Assembly: GCF_004798865.1 (NCBI RefSeq)
Contig: NW_025335268.1
Coordinates: forward strand, 36,544,034-36,608,033
DNA length: 64,000 bases
Reading direction: 5' to 3'
Source of the DNA: Varanus komodoensis
Lineage: Eukaryota > Chordata > Lepidosauria > Squamata > Varanidae
Shown here: piece after piece, positions 27,101-40,700 of the stretch
Numbering within the stretch: the stretch's first letter is position 1
How the letters are laid out: each line of letters starts with the position of its first letter
Position numbers and translations under genes: made by a program
Notes under the pieces: model-generated
Databases searched by the model: none
Told to the model about the DNA's origin: nothing
What the model saw: the letters and a program-made list of their open reading frames with translations, nothing else

Positions 27101-30100
27101 GGTCATGGTGTCTACTGCTCACAGCTCCCTCTTGTGCGAAAGGGGTGCAGCAGCAAGATCCCGTTGGAGGAAGGAGGTGGAACGGGAAGGGAAAAGAAGT
27201 CACGAGCGATGCACAAGCTGGAGAGAAGAGGCAGCTCGCACATCATTGCTGTTTCTTTCTATTGATCTGTCCGTGCAACTCTGTGACAATTTCCACACAT
27301 CAACAATAAAACTACTCTCCAGGCTTTGCTATAATGCAGCAAACCATCCAATGTGACCACAGCCCTGGAATAAGCCATAAGTTCTTCTGGGGGGTTACTC
27401 AAACAGAACAAGCCACCATGGGTGAAGCAGACCCTACAATAACAAACAAGCGTGGGTTGTTCCATCATGTAAACCCAGCTTCTGTCTTGCTATATTATGG
27501 AGAAAAATTTGGATAGCTTTAACCAGCATTTGTCAGTGCAAAAGGCATCCAGCATAAGCTTGAATTATAAACTATAGAATGAGAGTTGGAAGGGGCTGAT
27601 GAGGCCACTGAGTCCAATTCTGTGCTCTACATCCAGTTGCAGGTCTGCACCTGTCCAGCTTAGCAAAGGTGACTTGACATGCTAGCTCAATGTATAGGGC
27701 AGAAATCATTCGCTTTAAAGGAAATCTTACAAAATAATAGTTTAAGTGATTAAAAAACACTGTCAATGTTAATTTGCCTCCAAATGTCATTTTTTTTCAA
27801 AGAAAGCAAATTCAGTTCTTTAATTAAACCATGCTCAATCCAAGATTTTAAATTGCTTTTCCAGAATGGTGACTTGTAGATAGGCTATATGCCCTGCTCC
27901 TTAATTCCATTTAATTGAGAGGTAAGTGACCCAGTATAATAATGAACAGATCAGTCATCTTCGGTAGGTCAAACTGAAGATTCCAGCCTATAAATGCATC
28001 GTGAGTGTTCAACTGGTGTAGAATGGGCAAAATGACAGAAAATCTGAATAGAGTTTAGGGGTTAAACCACTTTATTTTTAGGGGTAAAGTGTTGCAGACC
28101 ATCACGCATGGCCCAGATCCTAACTGTACTGTCCCCTCCCATGGATTTCATTCATTCATTCATTCATTCATTCATTCATTCATTCATTCATTCATGGCAT
28201 TTGTATGCAGTCCCATTGCATAGCCTCAGGATGGCTTACATAATTAAATGCAATCACACAATAAATGTCATACATTGGTAACATCCTGCATATGTAACAG
28301 TTGGTCAAGCAAGACTATGCCCTTCAACTACCACTGTGCTGCAGATGTTGAGCTTTTCATATGCTACTCAGCTATTTATTATTCCTGGCTTCCAAAATTA
28401 CACATGAACATTAATTGGAAATCAATGAGATTTTGACTCATTTCACATGGTACAGCTCTGACAGAAAACTGCCTGCTGAAATTATTAGTTGTGCAAATAC
28501 CATCTGGAAAGAGGTGATTTTCATAAGATCCATGACATTTGTGCTATAGTCTCAATCCTGATCACCTCTTCCTACATATATTTTTCCCCAAACAAACAGA
28601 TGTGTTAGAGGTGATGATGCATTTAAGATAGTATATTGCTTGGCTCGAAATTGGATTATTAGATGAACAAATGAATGTTGCCCTCCATTTGAATCCTTAA
28701 CATGTCTATGATTCTTAATTCTAGCTTTTCTGCACCTTGATATTGAACATCTTCTTTCACCTACCTCTTTTCTCAGATCTCTCTTGTGATTAATCCCCTC
28801 TTTTCCCCTCATACCTTCCTAACTAGTCCTTGCTTCCTTATTTTAATCCCACTCACACCAGCTTCCCCTTTGTTTCCTTCATTTTAGATTTGTGAGCAAG
28901 GATGTCTTTAGTCATATATCAGTAGGTGCCTGAAAGAGATGGCAGCCATCACCAAGGTCACAAACTAAACAGGTTAGTCATACTGCTTATTGTTCATGCA
29001 CTTGTACGTTCCCGTTTGAAAGCACTTTGTTTCACAAGGCCAGTGCAGTAACTTTTGCTGTAGAAAACCGACAACAAGATACACTGTTGTATGGCGTGCT
29101 TTTTCAACCTGGCAGAAAGTGGGAGGGAGGGTGAGAAAAATGGTCAGTATTTCAAACTCAAACACTGTTATAACAAATGACTGCACCTGCAAAACATGTC
29201 AGCACGAATCCTCAATTTGTTATTTGACACTACAGCATGTTAGCTGGCTATAATAAAAGAGAACAAGATAGATGCTGATGATAAAAATGGTATTTTTCTC
29301 GTTTGCTGCTCTATCTGTGCCATCAGAGCTAGCTGTCTGAGGCAGTCCTAGGAAAGTGATTGCCCTAAGCCGTGCCCAGAACCGAAACGACTGCCACATT
29401 TTCCTATCACCTTTCACTGCTTCAGGATTGCACACAGTTCTTATTCAACAGATGTGTAAGCTTTATCATTTTTGAGCAACTACCTTCAAACATACATCCT
29501 TTAGAAATTAGATCCAATACACCAAAGAATTTCCCCTCCAAAGTTGAGGGTGAACTTTTACATGGTCCTGCTTAGAAAGACCACAGTCTCATGATAAAGC
29601 AACCCATGATGGGTGTTGGCACAGTGGGTTGCCCCATCATCTGAATCCAAAACACTTCCTGCAAGGTGGCTTATTTTCAGGTAACAAGCCACCCTGAAAA
29701 CCCATGGCTTGCTCTAGAGGTCAACTTGCCATGTTGTTCAAGACAAGGACACCAGTCCTATCATGGATTGTGGGAGGTGACAAGAGAGCTGCTTGGCTAA
29801 AGCAGCAAGAAACAGGTGCTAATCTTGGCAAGCTAGTCTGTCCTTGTGCCGCAATGAAAGTTAGCAAAAGCTCTCTACCTATGTCCAAGCGGCACTTTAG
29901 AGAGAGCATCGCGTGGTACTTTTTGACTTGCCAGTTTGGTCAGTCTTTCAGAATTGCCCAAGTGCATACTTACAGTCCTCAAAAATATATGTTATCTTGC
30001 CTGGCCTATTATCTTGCCAGCTACAGCTGTAAACCAATAAAAGATTGGCACTAAGGCTAAACTACAAATAGTTGACAGGTGTCAGTTACTTAGCTGTTTG

Positions 30101-30616
30101 TTGGAATGCACCAGCAAACAGAAAAGTCACAAATGTAAGCAAACAAAATGGTATGGCCTGTACATCTCTCCTTTAGCTTAATAAGAAAGAGGACAAAGAA
30201 TGGATTAAAAAGCTGAGAGACCACAGAGACTTCCAATGACACCAGTTTCAGAGAACTGATATTTCTAAGACACAAGCTTTTACGTAAGAAACCCTAGAAC
30301 CTGAATTAGCTATGGCAAACAAGATTTAGTGTGACAGTGCAGTAAGATATTGATTTGGATACATCATTCTGACTATCTGTGCTCAGGCCTTATAAAAACA
30401 AAAGATAAATTATTATTGAAGTACAAAGCCCATTTTCACCTGCAGATACACCTGGGCCTGTCTAGTAATGCACCGGCTAAATTTGTTTTTGTCTTCTTTT
30501 TGACTTTCCTATCATCATTTTTATTTTCTAATCCAAGCACTTTCAATTACAGCTGCTTTCATACAGCTTGTTAAAGAGCAAGTCGGAAAAACATTTTCAT
30601 AATTACTGAAATGCTC

Positions 30617-30682
<66 letters not shown>

Positions 30683-31703
30683 TGCACACACTTGTGTTCC
30701 AAGGTAAAACCACACAAAATATCCTAACAGCCCACAAACTATCAAACACAACAGCAACTTTCAGACTTGACTTATTACTCCTATCGTATTAAAAAAATCA
30801 GTCCTTAATGATGCTATCAAGAAAAAAGTAAACTCTAGATGTAAACATGTAAAAGTGCCATCTAAGGAATTAATCAGATTCATTCTGTTGCCATCTTATA
30901 AGGTAATAGATAGAACATGGAAAACTACAGAACTTCAAACACTGAAGTCTTGGTTTCCAAAGGTATTTCTATGCTGGAATTTCTAACACTCTGCTGATAT
31001 GTGTTTAAACACCAAAACACATGAATTAAGAGAATTGCAGGCTACTGCAAATTCTCAACAGGTCCAAAAGTGTATCATTTTAATTTCCACGCTTGTCTTT
31101 TAGAATAAAAACCCATGTCCCATTCCAGAGAGATATAACTAGGTGTGCAAGTAGGTCTATAGGTTTATATCAGGAATGGATGTGTGAATCACATGAATGT
31201 GGAACTTGTCTGCTGTCCTTGCATCGCTTTCAAACTAAATTTGGATTAGAATGAGAATTGAAGAGTTAAACTCCACTGAAAGTAGTGCCATGCGCATAAA
31301 TGATTTCTGTATTTATGCCTGCAGTCCTTGCTTCTACATACAAATCTCCTTCTTGTCATATCATGGCTGATCCTTGAGGAGGTAGGTATGTGGCTGAGGA
31401 CCAATACCAAAGGAGCATCATACTGATTACAGTATTACCTGAAAAACATATTTCTGCCAAAGTAGCAGTAATACACCACTTTTCAAAATGGATCATTCAC
31501 TCATTCATTCATTCAATTTATATCCTACCTTTTTCCCCAAAGGGCTCAAGGCAGCTTAGATCTCCTCCTCCATCTTATCCCCACAACAACAATGGCTGAG
31601 CGGGGACTAGAACTAGAGCTCAGCCATGGAGCCAACTGAGTGACTTTGGGCCAGTCACAGACTCTCAGCCCAACCTACCTTCAGGGTTGTTGTTGTGAGA
31701 GTG

Positions 31704-31753
<50 letters not shown>

Positions 31754-34700
31754 ACAACCACCACCACCACCCCATAAAACAAATTGAGTTTGCCCTCACA
31801 GAAGATCAAGAGACTGATCCTTGCTACCTTAAATGGATCCACACTATCCATTATTCCATATGCATTTGATGGCATGATCCTTTGTTTGCCTGTACATTTT
31901 TTCTTGTTAGGCTTTCTAATGCTGCATTCATCATTTTCTCTGACAATTACATTAAAAACATACACTTGAAACTATCCTCTGCAAGGATGTGTGTGCTTGC
32001 TGCCTGCCTGCCTGCCTGCCTGCGTCTGTCTGTCTGTCTGTCTCAAAGCTAAGCTCTTAGCATTGCCTTTACTTTGTCTGAAGCTGACATTTTAGTTTGC
32101 CACAATGATTTGGGGTGGGATGAAAAGAATCATTCCAAAAAGCAAGGTAATAAGATCCTTAATTAGCTGACCATGAGACAATATTCTAAGTTATACTGTG
32201 TCTATATGAAAAAACTCTGCTATCCAGCATACCTTGTATACTGACATATGATAACCCAAATATGCTGCATCTGCTTGAGCTTAGGGGAAATGTTTTGCTC
32301 CATTTTACTCTATTTACTTGCAAAACAAAAAACAAAACAAGAAGCCTCCTCACACTGCATTTGGATATTATATGATCTCTCTGATCTCTCTTTTAAACAA
32401 CAGTTAAACATAGGCACTGAAAAACAAGCAATGCAATGAACATACTAGTTCTGTAGAGCAAATCCCAAGATAACTGGCTAACAAAGTCTATGAATTTAAT
32501 GTATAAACAAAAATATCAGGTACTATTTGAAATTGGCTGGCATGGAGAAAAGAGAGGGATGGATGGCCCTGAAAGTCACTGCAAACTTCCTTTGACATTG
32601 ATGCTCTGTTAAGTGCTTCGGCTATTAAATGCTGTGGTTAGAGCAAACAGCACAGCTTTGGAAAGGCAGAATGCTTAAAGTAACATACAGTTCAGGTGGT
32701 GTTTTGTTTATGTAACTGTTCTTGCCCTTTATCTGAACTCCCCATTTGTAATTGCATCAATACAAAAATCTAATCTGTGCTCATTAATAAATTCATGCTT
32801 GAGAGGTAGTTAGATCCCCATGCATTGTTATTTCTTGCCTAATGGCTTGTGTTTTTATTATAGATTTGTGATAACTGATCATTGTTGTCTGTTTTAATGT
32901 GATATTTGATTATTTCTGTGTTCATGGTGTCAACCCACCTAGAGATTTAGTGCCAAAAAGGTGGGATAAAAGTGTGTTAATGGAATAATAAGTATGAATG
33001 GATCATGTTAGCAGAGATCACACCAAAGTACAGAAAGCTCTATTTTTGGCAAAATATTCGAAAGGTAAAGTGGTATTTTTGCCCTCTGGAATTTTTATTT
33101 TTGAAAGAAATCCATACTAGTTCAGGAGAGAAAGTTTGTGCTGAGGCTGCGAAATAATAGATTTCTTCCACCTGAAGTTATGAACTGGTCTATACCTGGA
33201 GGGGGACCATTTTTAGCCTAAGAACTACATTAGCTCTGGTCAAAATATTGAGGACTGCATACAGATAGGGGATAAGCCTTTTCTCCTGTGAGATGCCTCT
33301 ACCATCTTTGTTTGTTGCAATGGGGGTGGCACAGAAATGTTTTAAATAAATAATAAAATAAATAGATAGATAGATAGATATCCCCAGGGGCTGGGGAAAG
33401 AGCAAGGTCTGGAGGAGGGGACAGCACCTGGGGAAGAAGATGAGTGGCCTCTCTGAACAGCCATGAGCCAGGGGGACTCCATGCTTGGCGCACAGTAATC
33501 ATCTCAATATGATTTAAAGCTGGGCACCAAAGCTCAGTGCTTCAGACATACTGTGGCTGTTCTCAGCTATGAAGCAAGGAACACCAGCATACTGAAAAGG
33601 ACAGTGCCCTGTGTGTATACTGGAGCTCCATCATTTGTCCCTTGCTATATGACATGCCTTTTGGTACTGCCCTATGGCAAATCTAGACAGCATCCTAAAA
33701 AGCAGAGACCCTGCTGACAAAAGTGCGCATAGTCAAGGCTATGGTTTTCCCAGTTGCAATGTATGGCTGTGAAAGCTGGACCATAAGTGAGGCTGAGCAC
33801 AAAAGGATTGAGGCCTTTGAATTGTGGTGCTGGAGGAGACTCCTGCGAGTCCCTCAGACCGCAAGGCGGTCAAACCGGTCAGTCTTAGAGGAGATCAACC
33901 CTGACTGCTCTTTAGAAGCCAGATACTGAAGATGAGAAGGAAGGACTCCCTGGAGAAGAGCCTAATGCTGGGAACAATTAATGGCAAAAGAAGAAGGGGA
34001 CGGCAGAGGATGAGGTGGCTAGATGGAGTCACTGAAGCAGTCGGTGTGAGCTTAGGTGGACTTCGGGGTGATGGTGGATGATGGGAAGGCCTGGAGGAGT
34101 GTTGTCCATGGGGTCACAAGGGGTCAGACGTGACTTCGCAACAACAACAACAACATGACACGCGTCTATGTACTTGCTTGTCTATCTGAATTAGACACTG
34201 CTTTGCTCACATGACTCAGCTTTCACAAGCACACATGAGGTGTACAGGCAAACAACACTACTGAGGAGCAACTCCAGTTTTCCAAGATTACCACCACTTT
34301 CCCCAGGAAGTGACACTGCCTATAAAAAGTTATTTAAAAAAAAAAGAATTGCTGTAGCTGAATCTCTGCAATGCTGTCCATATTTCTTATTCTGCATATA
34401 CAGTTAGCTTTTTACCTCATGCAAGGGCCCCAAGGTGGCAAACATGTTCTTCCACTTTACTCTCACAACCCTGTGAGGCTCATTAAGTTGAGAGCCAGTG
34501 GCTAGACCAAAATTACCCAGTGAACTTCAAGGCCAACCCAGATCTCCTACATCCTAGTTCAACATGCTAGCCAGAATACAACACCATCTCTTATTTTTTA
34601 ACTTTAAAAAATCCAGTTTTTGTTTACAATTGCAGAACATGATGATGTAAATTTAACACAAACAAAAAGAAACACAAAACAGACACATGAGCTAATGTCT

Positions 34701-37700
34701 GATCCCCCACCTCGCTACACACACAGATTTTCAAATTGCAGGTTCTCTATGTTGTCCCATAAAACATACTGGAAACCACTGAGAACGAAGTCACTTCCTC
34801 TCTGTAGAGTGCTGTGCTGCCTGGGTCACAAGTCTTCCCTTTCTGTCTGTCTCCCAGCAATCCTGTGTGATAGTCAGCTAACTACATGCAACCTGAAATC
34901 CAAATACAGTTTATCACACAAACTTAGCTAAGAAGCTGACATCGCTAACTACTCACTTTTTTGTGTGCTAAAATATCTGACATTTTAAATTTAGGAAGGA
35001 ATCCTTAGGACCCTAGACAGCATCTGGAGGTGTTTAGGGTTTTGTGGAATATCCTCTCTAAGGTTGGAGAGGGTACTCTGACCTCAGAATGGAGAGTTAG
35101 AAAGCTGACCCCTCTCTCCCTTGAAGCAGGTATGGAAAGAACCACACTGACTGGCTTATGAGCTGTCTTGAGCCTCTGCCCACCTTCTTGTTCCCTCTTC
35201 TGAAACCCTGATAGATGAGCAAAAGAGCCAGTCTAGAAGAAAACAGAGGGATGAAGTCTGGGAAGATGACAATCATGCCCTGCATAGGGCGACTGTGAGC
35301 CTCGAAGGAACAACTGAGAAGACTACATCCTCAGTGGCTTAACATGACAACACACAAATCCAGATTTCACTTTTTAAAAAGCTCCATGAATTGCCACATT
35401 AGTATTCCTTGTTGCTCTAGATAATTAATGACAGCAATAACTCCATCTCCAACACTCTGTTTTGTAGCAAACCGAGCCTGAAGCTGTGGTAACCATTGAG
35501 AAATGTTCACTATCACTCTTCTCTTTAAGAAAACTTTGGCTCTGCCATTCATGAGGCCTTTAATGCACACCCATCTCCCTCCCTCATTTCAGTTTTGAAA
35601 TAATACATTTTCTGTCGAAACAGTAAAAAGAACTTACTATGACACCATAAAATATTGAAGTAGACATTTAAGACCACAGTGATGACTATGTTCCCTCTCA
35701 TTTTAATTAACTGAGTAATAATCTCATATTCTGTCCTGAGCTACCTATTTCATACTAGTTCTTTTGAACTTTTAAAATTTTTCCATTAGATGAGAACAAA
35801 GACAAAACTCTCTAATGTACTGAGCTTTTTAGTTTATGAGTGATATCAGTTTGCTATGACTGCAGGAGGAAAAATTATCTCTCTCGCATGAATATGAATT
35901 TATATTAGGAGTGATAATAATTAGCTTTCATTTGAGTAAGCACCCATTGGGCTGGACTTTAAAATATTTCCAACTGACATACATAGAAACAGACACAGCT
36001 AAAGAAATGTTTCATTAGGCAACATACAAATCATGCATTACAGTGTATAATTAACTTCTGGACCTTGCCTACTGCTGGTACATATCAGTACATAATCAAG
36101 GGCAGAGAGTACAGAGGTCCTTAGACACGATTCTACAAAGTATGCACAATCCGATTAGCAACTATGCTGCATTCACCATTATTTCAACATCTTACATACT
36201 TTCAGCAATCCTCCTGCTTTTTCAAGCAACAATTGCTAAGAAAATGCACTATTACCATAAGGCAGCTTAATGTCTTTCTGATTGGTGCATGACTGGATTT
36301 GAGATAATATGTATAAAATACATTCTCCATAACCTCATAACACACTGCATTGCAGTGTGTTAAGGGAAACCACCTTGTTCTAAAAAAGAAAGAATGAACA
36401 AATGAAAGAAAGACTGACAAATGTCAGGTCTCCTGAAGGAGGAAGGGAAAAATGCAAGTACCCGCATCAAGAGCAGGTATGTTTCCACATCTATTTCTAA
36501 CTCATGTCTTACATCCAAAACACCTTTTAAAAAATATAAGCATCACTTTGCTTAAGTTTGAAATAATATAGCAATAAGGACTAAAAGTCAGACATGCACA
36601 CACACAATTAAATTGTGGAGTTTAGATCCATTAAGAGTTTGTATTTCTTTACTTACATAGGTTAAGAAAATTGATTCAGACGTTTCACTCCCTCCAAGTC
36701 CAGCGCTGTCTGCTGGGAAAGAGCTCCCTTTGCAATCTCTGTTCCATAAAACAATTCCCAAACTGATTGTTCTTCCAGCCTGCACTGAAAAGCTCCTAGT
36801 GTCACCACCTTCTTTACATCATGCCTTTGCACAGCCACACACTTTACAGTATTACATAATGTCTTTGCTAGTATACTTTTGCAAAAGCTCATTCAGTGAA
36901 CTCATGCAGAAATGTAGCATTGGAGATGGAAACCAAACATTTCCAACAGTACATTGCTACAAATGTATTCAGGCTATTTATGAGAAAGATTTCTCAAACA
37001 AACCTAGGCATTGTTCTGATTTTTGCTTTCACTGACAAGATCTATACAATGACATTACTTTTGGATGTATCTCCTGCCAGAACATACAAACTGTTCTGAC
37101 AGTAACAGGCACTTTCCAGCTAATACCACCCCGCAATGCACGCACGCACATTCAATTATAAGACATTTGTAGAAAGTGTAGAATTGTTAAAAACTCCGTT
37201 CACTGACGTCTGGCAACGTTTGAGTGCAACTCACTTTTTTGACTGCATACAAAAATCCAGTGCATCCTAAAATAATTATTTAAAATATGAGCAGTGTTAT
37301 CCAAGGCTCTAAACATGATGAACAATAATATCAATCCAGCCATCAACAAACATTTACAAGGAAAGGAGTGAAGAAAAGCTACTTGTGCTTGCTTATGCTC
37401 CCCCAATTATTCAAATAACATCTGCTAATACGAATAAGTGTAAAGGACAAAATTAACCTACTGTTTGCACTGATTTCACCATAAATCTTTTAAAGCATAG
37501 CTATTCTGTTGAATTGTGGTCATTTCCAGGCTTTCCCATCAGAGGGCAAAGGTAGGAGACATTCGTTTAATAAGCATCCCCTTTTTTCCAGTCAACAAAT
37601 TATGTATTGATTGGTGCTTTGTTTTTTGTTTGACAAGGAAACACACATAATGGAGCCATTTCCATTTTGTTCTGAGCAAGGAAATTGGGGAAAAGTTGCA

Positions 37701-40700
37701 GGATGGACTGTACCTTCCATTTGGATTGTGAAACTGAATGGGTAAAAATGAAGAGAGAATGTATAGACTGGGAATTTTTACAGCAGAGTATGAACTCAAA
37801 GCAGAACACAGTACATTCTTACAAAAGTTACTGTAATCCTTAAAACCATATAAACCAAATTCCAAGTGGATCAGAAAACCACAGGATGGAAAAAGAGGTT
37901 AGTATATGGAAGTACAGACAGTATCATCTCTCTCTTCTTCTACCTGTAAGTTATGCTGAGTTTCACAAATGAAAAGCCAGGTATGTTTCGTAACTCAGTC
38001 CCATTGCAAAGGACTGCCTACCATAACTGTAATTCTTTGAGTGGTCATCTGTGCACTCACAAATATGGGTGAATACACCTAAGAACATTCTAGAACTAGA
38101 ACAAATATGGGTGAGTGCATTTAGAACATTCTAGAACTCAGCTGAGCTTTGGGGTGAGAACCCCACTCCTTCCCTTGGACAGGCTCCAGGTACATCTCCC
38201 ACCACAATCTCAGTTCTACGTCCACCACAAGGCACTGACCAGGGAGAAGGGTGGTTTGCATGACTGTTCACTCAAAGATACACAGATGATCACTCAAAGC
38301 ACTACTCTTAAAAGACGGCTACCTGTCCTCCTTGGTGGTCTCTGTCACTCCCACATATAAATGACTACAAAGCTATGGACTTAATGGTAGAGAGAGATGT
38401 CATGCAGGGATCAAGGATAAGATATTCCTGCTGGTATTATTTCTGGCAGTACTTGGTGCAAGTGGATGGTTGAGGCCAAGAGGCTGCAGTGCAGAGCTGA
38501 ATAAAGCTACTAATGTCACAAAGATCTGCGACCATGTGAACAGAGTGCTGGAACCAGATGGAACATCGATCTAATCTATCATGGCTCTTATGTTCTATAG
38601 CAAAGACCTTTGCCCTTTTGGGGGACAGTAAAGAATCTCAAGAACCACCTGGATGTCCTTTGAGCCAAGAGGACCCTTTTGATTGCATCTTTGTCAAGGA
38701 GAGAGATTTCTTCCCAGAGGGGTTGCTAAATAGTCAGCACAAAAAATCCCCAAAGGGAGAAGCCTGTCAAACCTGAGGCAATAATTGCGCTAATACCCAT
38801 TTGTCTGAAGTGATGTGGTTGCCTGTATGGAAAAGGGACTTAGTTTATCCTTTTGGACTGTGAGGTCCAGCTGCTTGTTCTGCTCAGAGGTCTTCCTGTG
38901 CTTACACTGGCAGAACCTAGGCTGCAAAGGGTGTTTTGAGTGAATTGAGGACTTGGTGCCCTGTTTGGAGTCCAGTTGTGGTATTTATGGAAGCCACTGG
39001 CAGTGCCAATGAGATTACTCCCATTCTGTGGGCAGACGATTGCATTTTTGAACTCTATCAAGTCTGTCATTGGTGGAGGCAGTAAACAATCTGTTCCCAT
39101 CAAATGAGTGGACCTCAACTCTCAATATCACCCCTAATGTAATCCAGAGGAGTAGAGCCATGCAGTTCCTCAAAGCGAAATGGCTACCAATCTAGATCTG
39201 AGTTCACCCTATCTGATGTGATATTGACTTGCTAACTTGCCATTGTCAGCCCATCTGCCTTGGTGTGAAAGACTGTGACAGGGTTTTTAGTATCACCGGG
39301 TAGTTGATCAAAGAGAACAGTCACCTTATCCCTTTAGGAATGGTTGACATGCAGCTAGGTAGATGGCAATCTGAGAGGAGACAGCAACCGTGCAGTAGAT
39401 TTTTCAGTCAATGACACTGGGTTTCCTATGAGGGAAATGAAAGGTTTTGCCCCCCGCTCACCCCACATGGTGGCATCTGGGGAAGATGCTGATGGTGAAT
39501 TCAGGAGAAAGCAGAAGATTCAGAGCAAAAGCCCTCTTGCATTGATAATGTGCCATTGCTATTTGGTTGCTGGGAGGTTGGGAAGACTGACCATTGGAAA
39601 CTGCATAGGACAGCTGAGTCTGGAACTCTTTAGGGGAGGCATTAAGGAAAAAGTTGTCTGGAAGTAATGGCAGGAGGAAGAGAAGCAGATTAATCCAGTT
39701 TACCAGGCTGAACTCTGCAAAGGAAGCCATCTTGGGAGATTTAGCAAGCATGTGTTGCTAAAGGAGACTCAAACTTGAGGAATGAGGAGGACAGGATTGT
39801 AGTGTTGATAGTAGGTTTGGCAATTGAGTCCATCATAGTAGTAGTGGATGCTATGGTGTGAGCAATCAACCTTTCACAGATGGAAGTGGGGTATAACAGC
39901 TGTTTTTGTGTGGCTGAGTTTGCCATTTTTATGGCTTACTCCCAAAAGAGAGCTCAAAGATGCACCTCCTAGCCTGTTTAATAATGGCCTTGTAATGGAG
40001 GCAATAGACTTCTCTGTGGGTGTCTCTAAGGTAAAGAAGGCACTCCGAGTGTCTGTCCAAGACACTGCAGTGGAAACACTTTTTGAAGGAGGCCTTGGAG
40101 GCCAAGCATTCCTGTAAGACAAAGGGAAAAAGAGGCGAAAACTCAGGAAGGATAGGAGGAGGAGGAAGATTATGATTGTACACAGTGCCTCTGTGGACAA
40201 GAAGGAAAACAGAAGAGTGAGTGCGTGTGGTTTTGTCATGAAGTACAGAATATTCTTAAGTCCTGCTTTTCCTGCAGCAGGAAGAAATGAACTAAAATGC
40301 ATGTAGTAACCATGCCTGGAGGGTATGCAAAGGGGTGGAGCTCCATACAGAAAACTCTACTAAGTTCTGTAATGTTGCACATTCTGTAATGAATGTTCTG
40401 TATTCATATATGAGTCAGCAAGACCATGAAGATGAGCCATTGAGATCAAATTGTATTAATTAATAAATGTAACATCTTCACCCATAGTAGTGTTGTTTTA
40501 TGCTGAAGTCTACATCTGGCTAAAGAATTGACCCTGACAGGCAACCCCTGACTGAGCAAACAAGAGGACTGAAAAGGAACCTGAACATCAGCACCCAAAA
40601 TGTTTCCTTTCTTTGTTCTTACCAACAGATTCTTGTGCTAGTAGCCTTGTCTGTGATTTAGGCACACCATGAATTCAACAAAAACATCAAACACATCCAA

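Noticed and set aside
28146-28195. Regular short repeats as a CRISPR array
   Set aside because: They are simple tetranucleotide repeats without spacers, in a vertebrate intron.
39874-40302. 142-codon open frame on the - strand
   Set aside because: Low-complexity serine/leucine/phenylalanine translation from a purine-rich + strand; no homology recalled.
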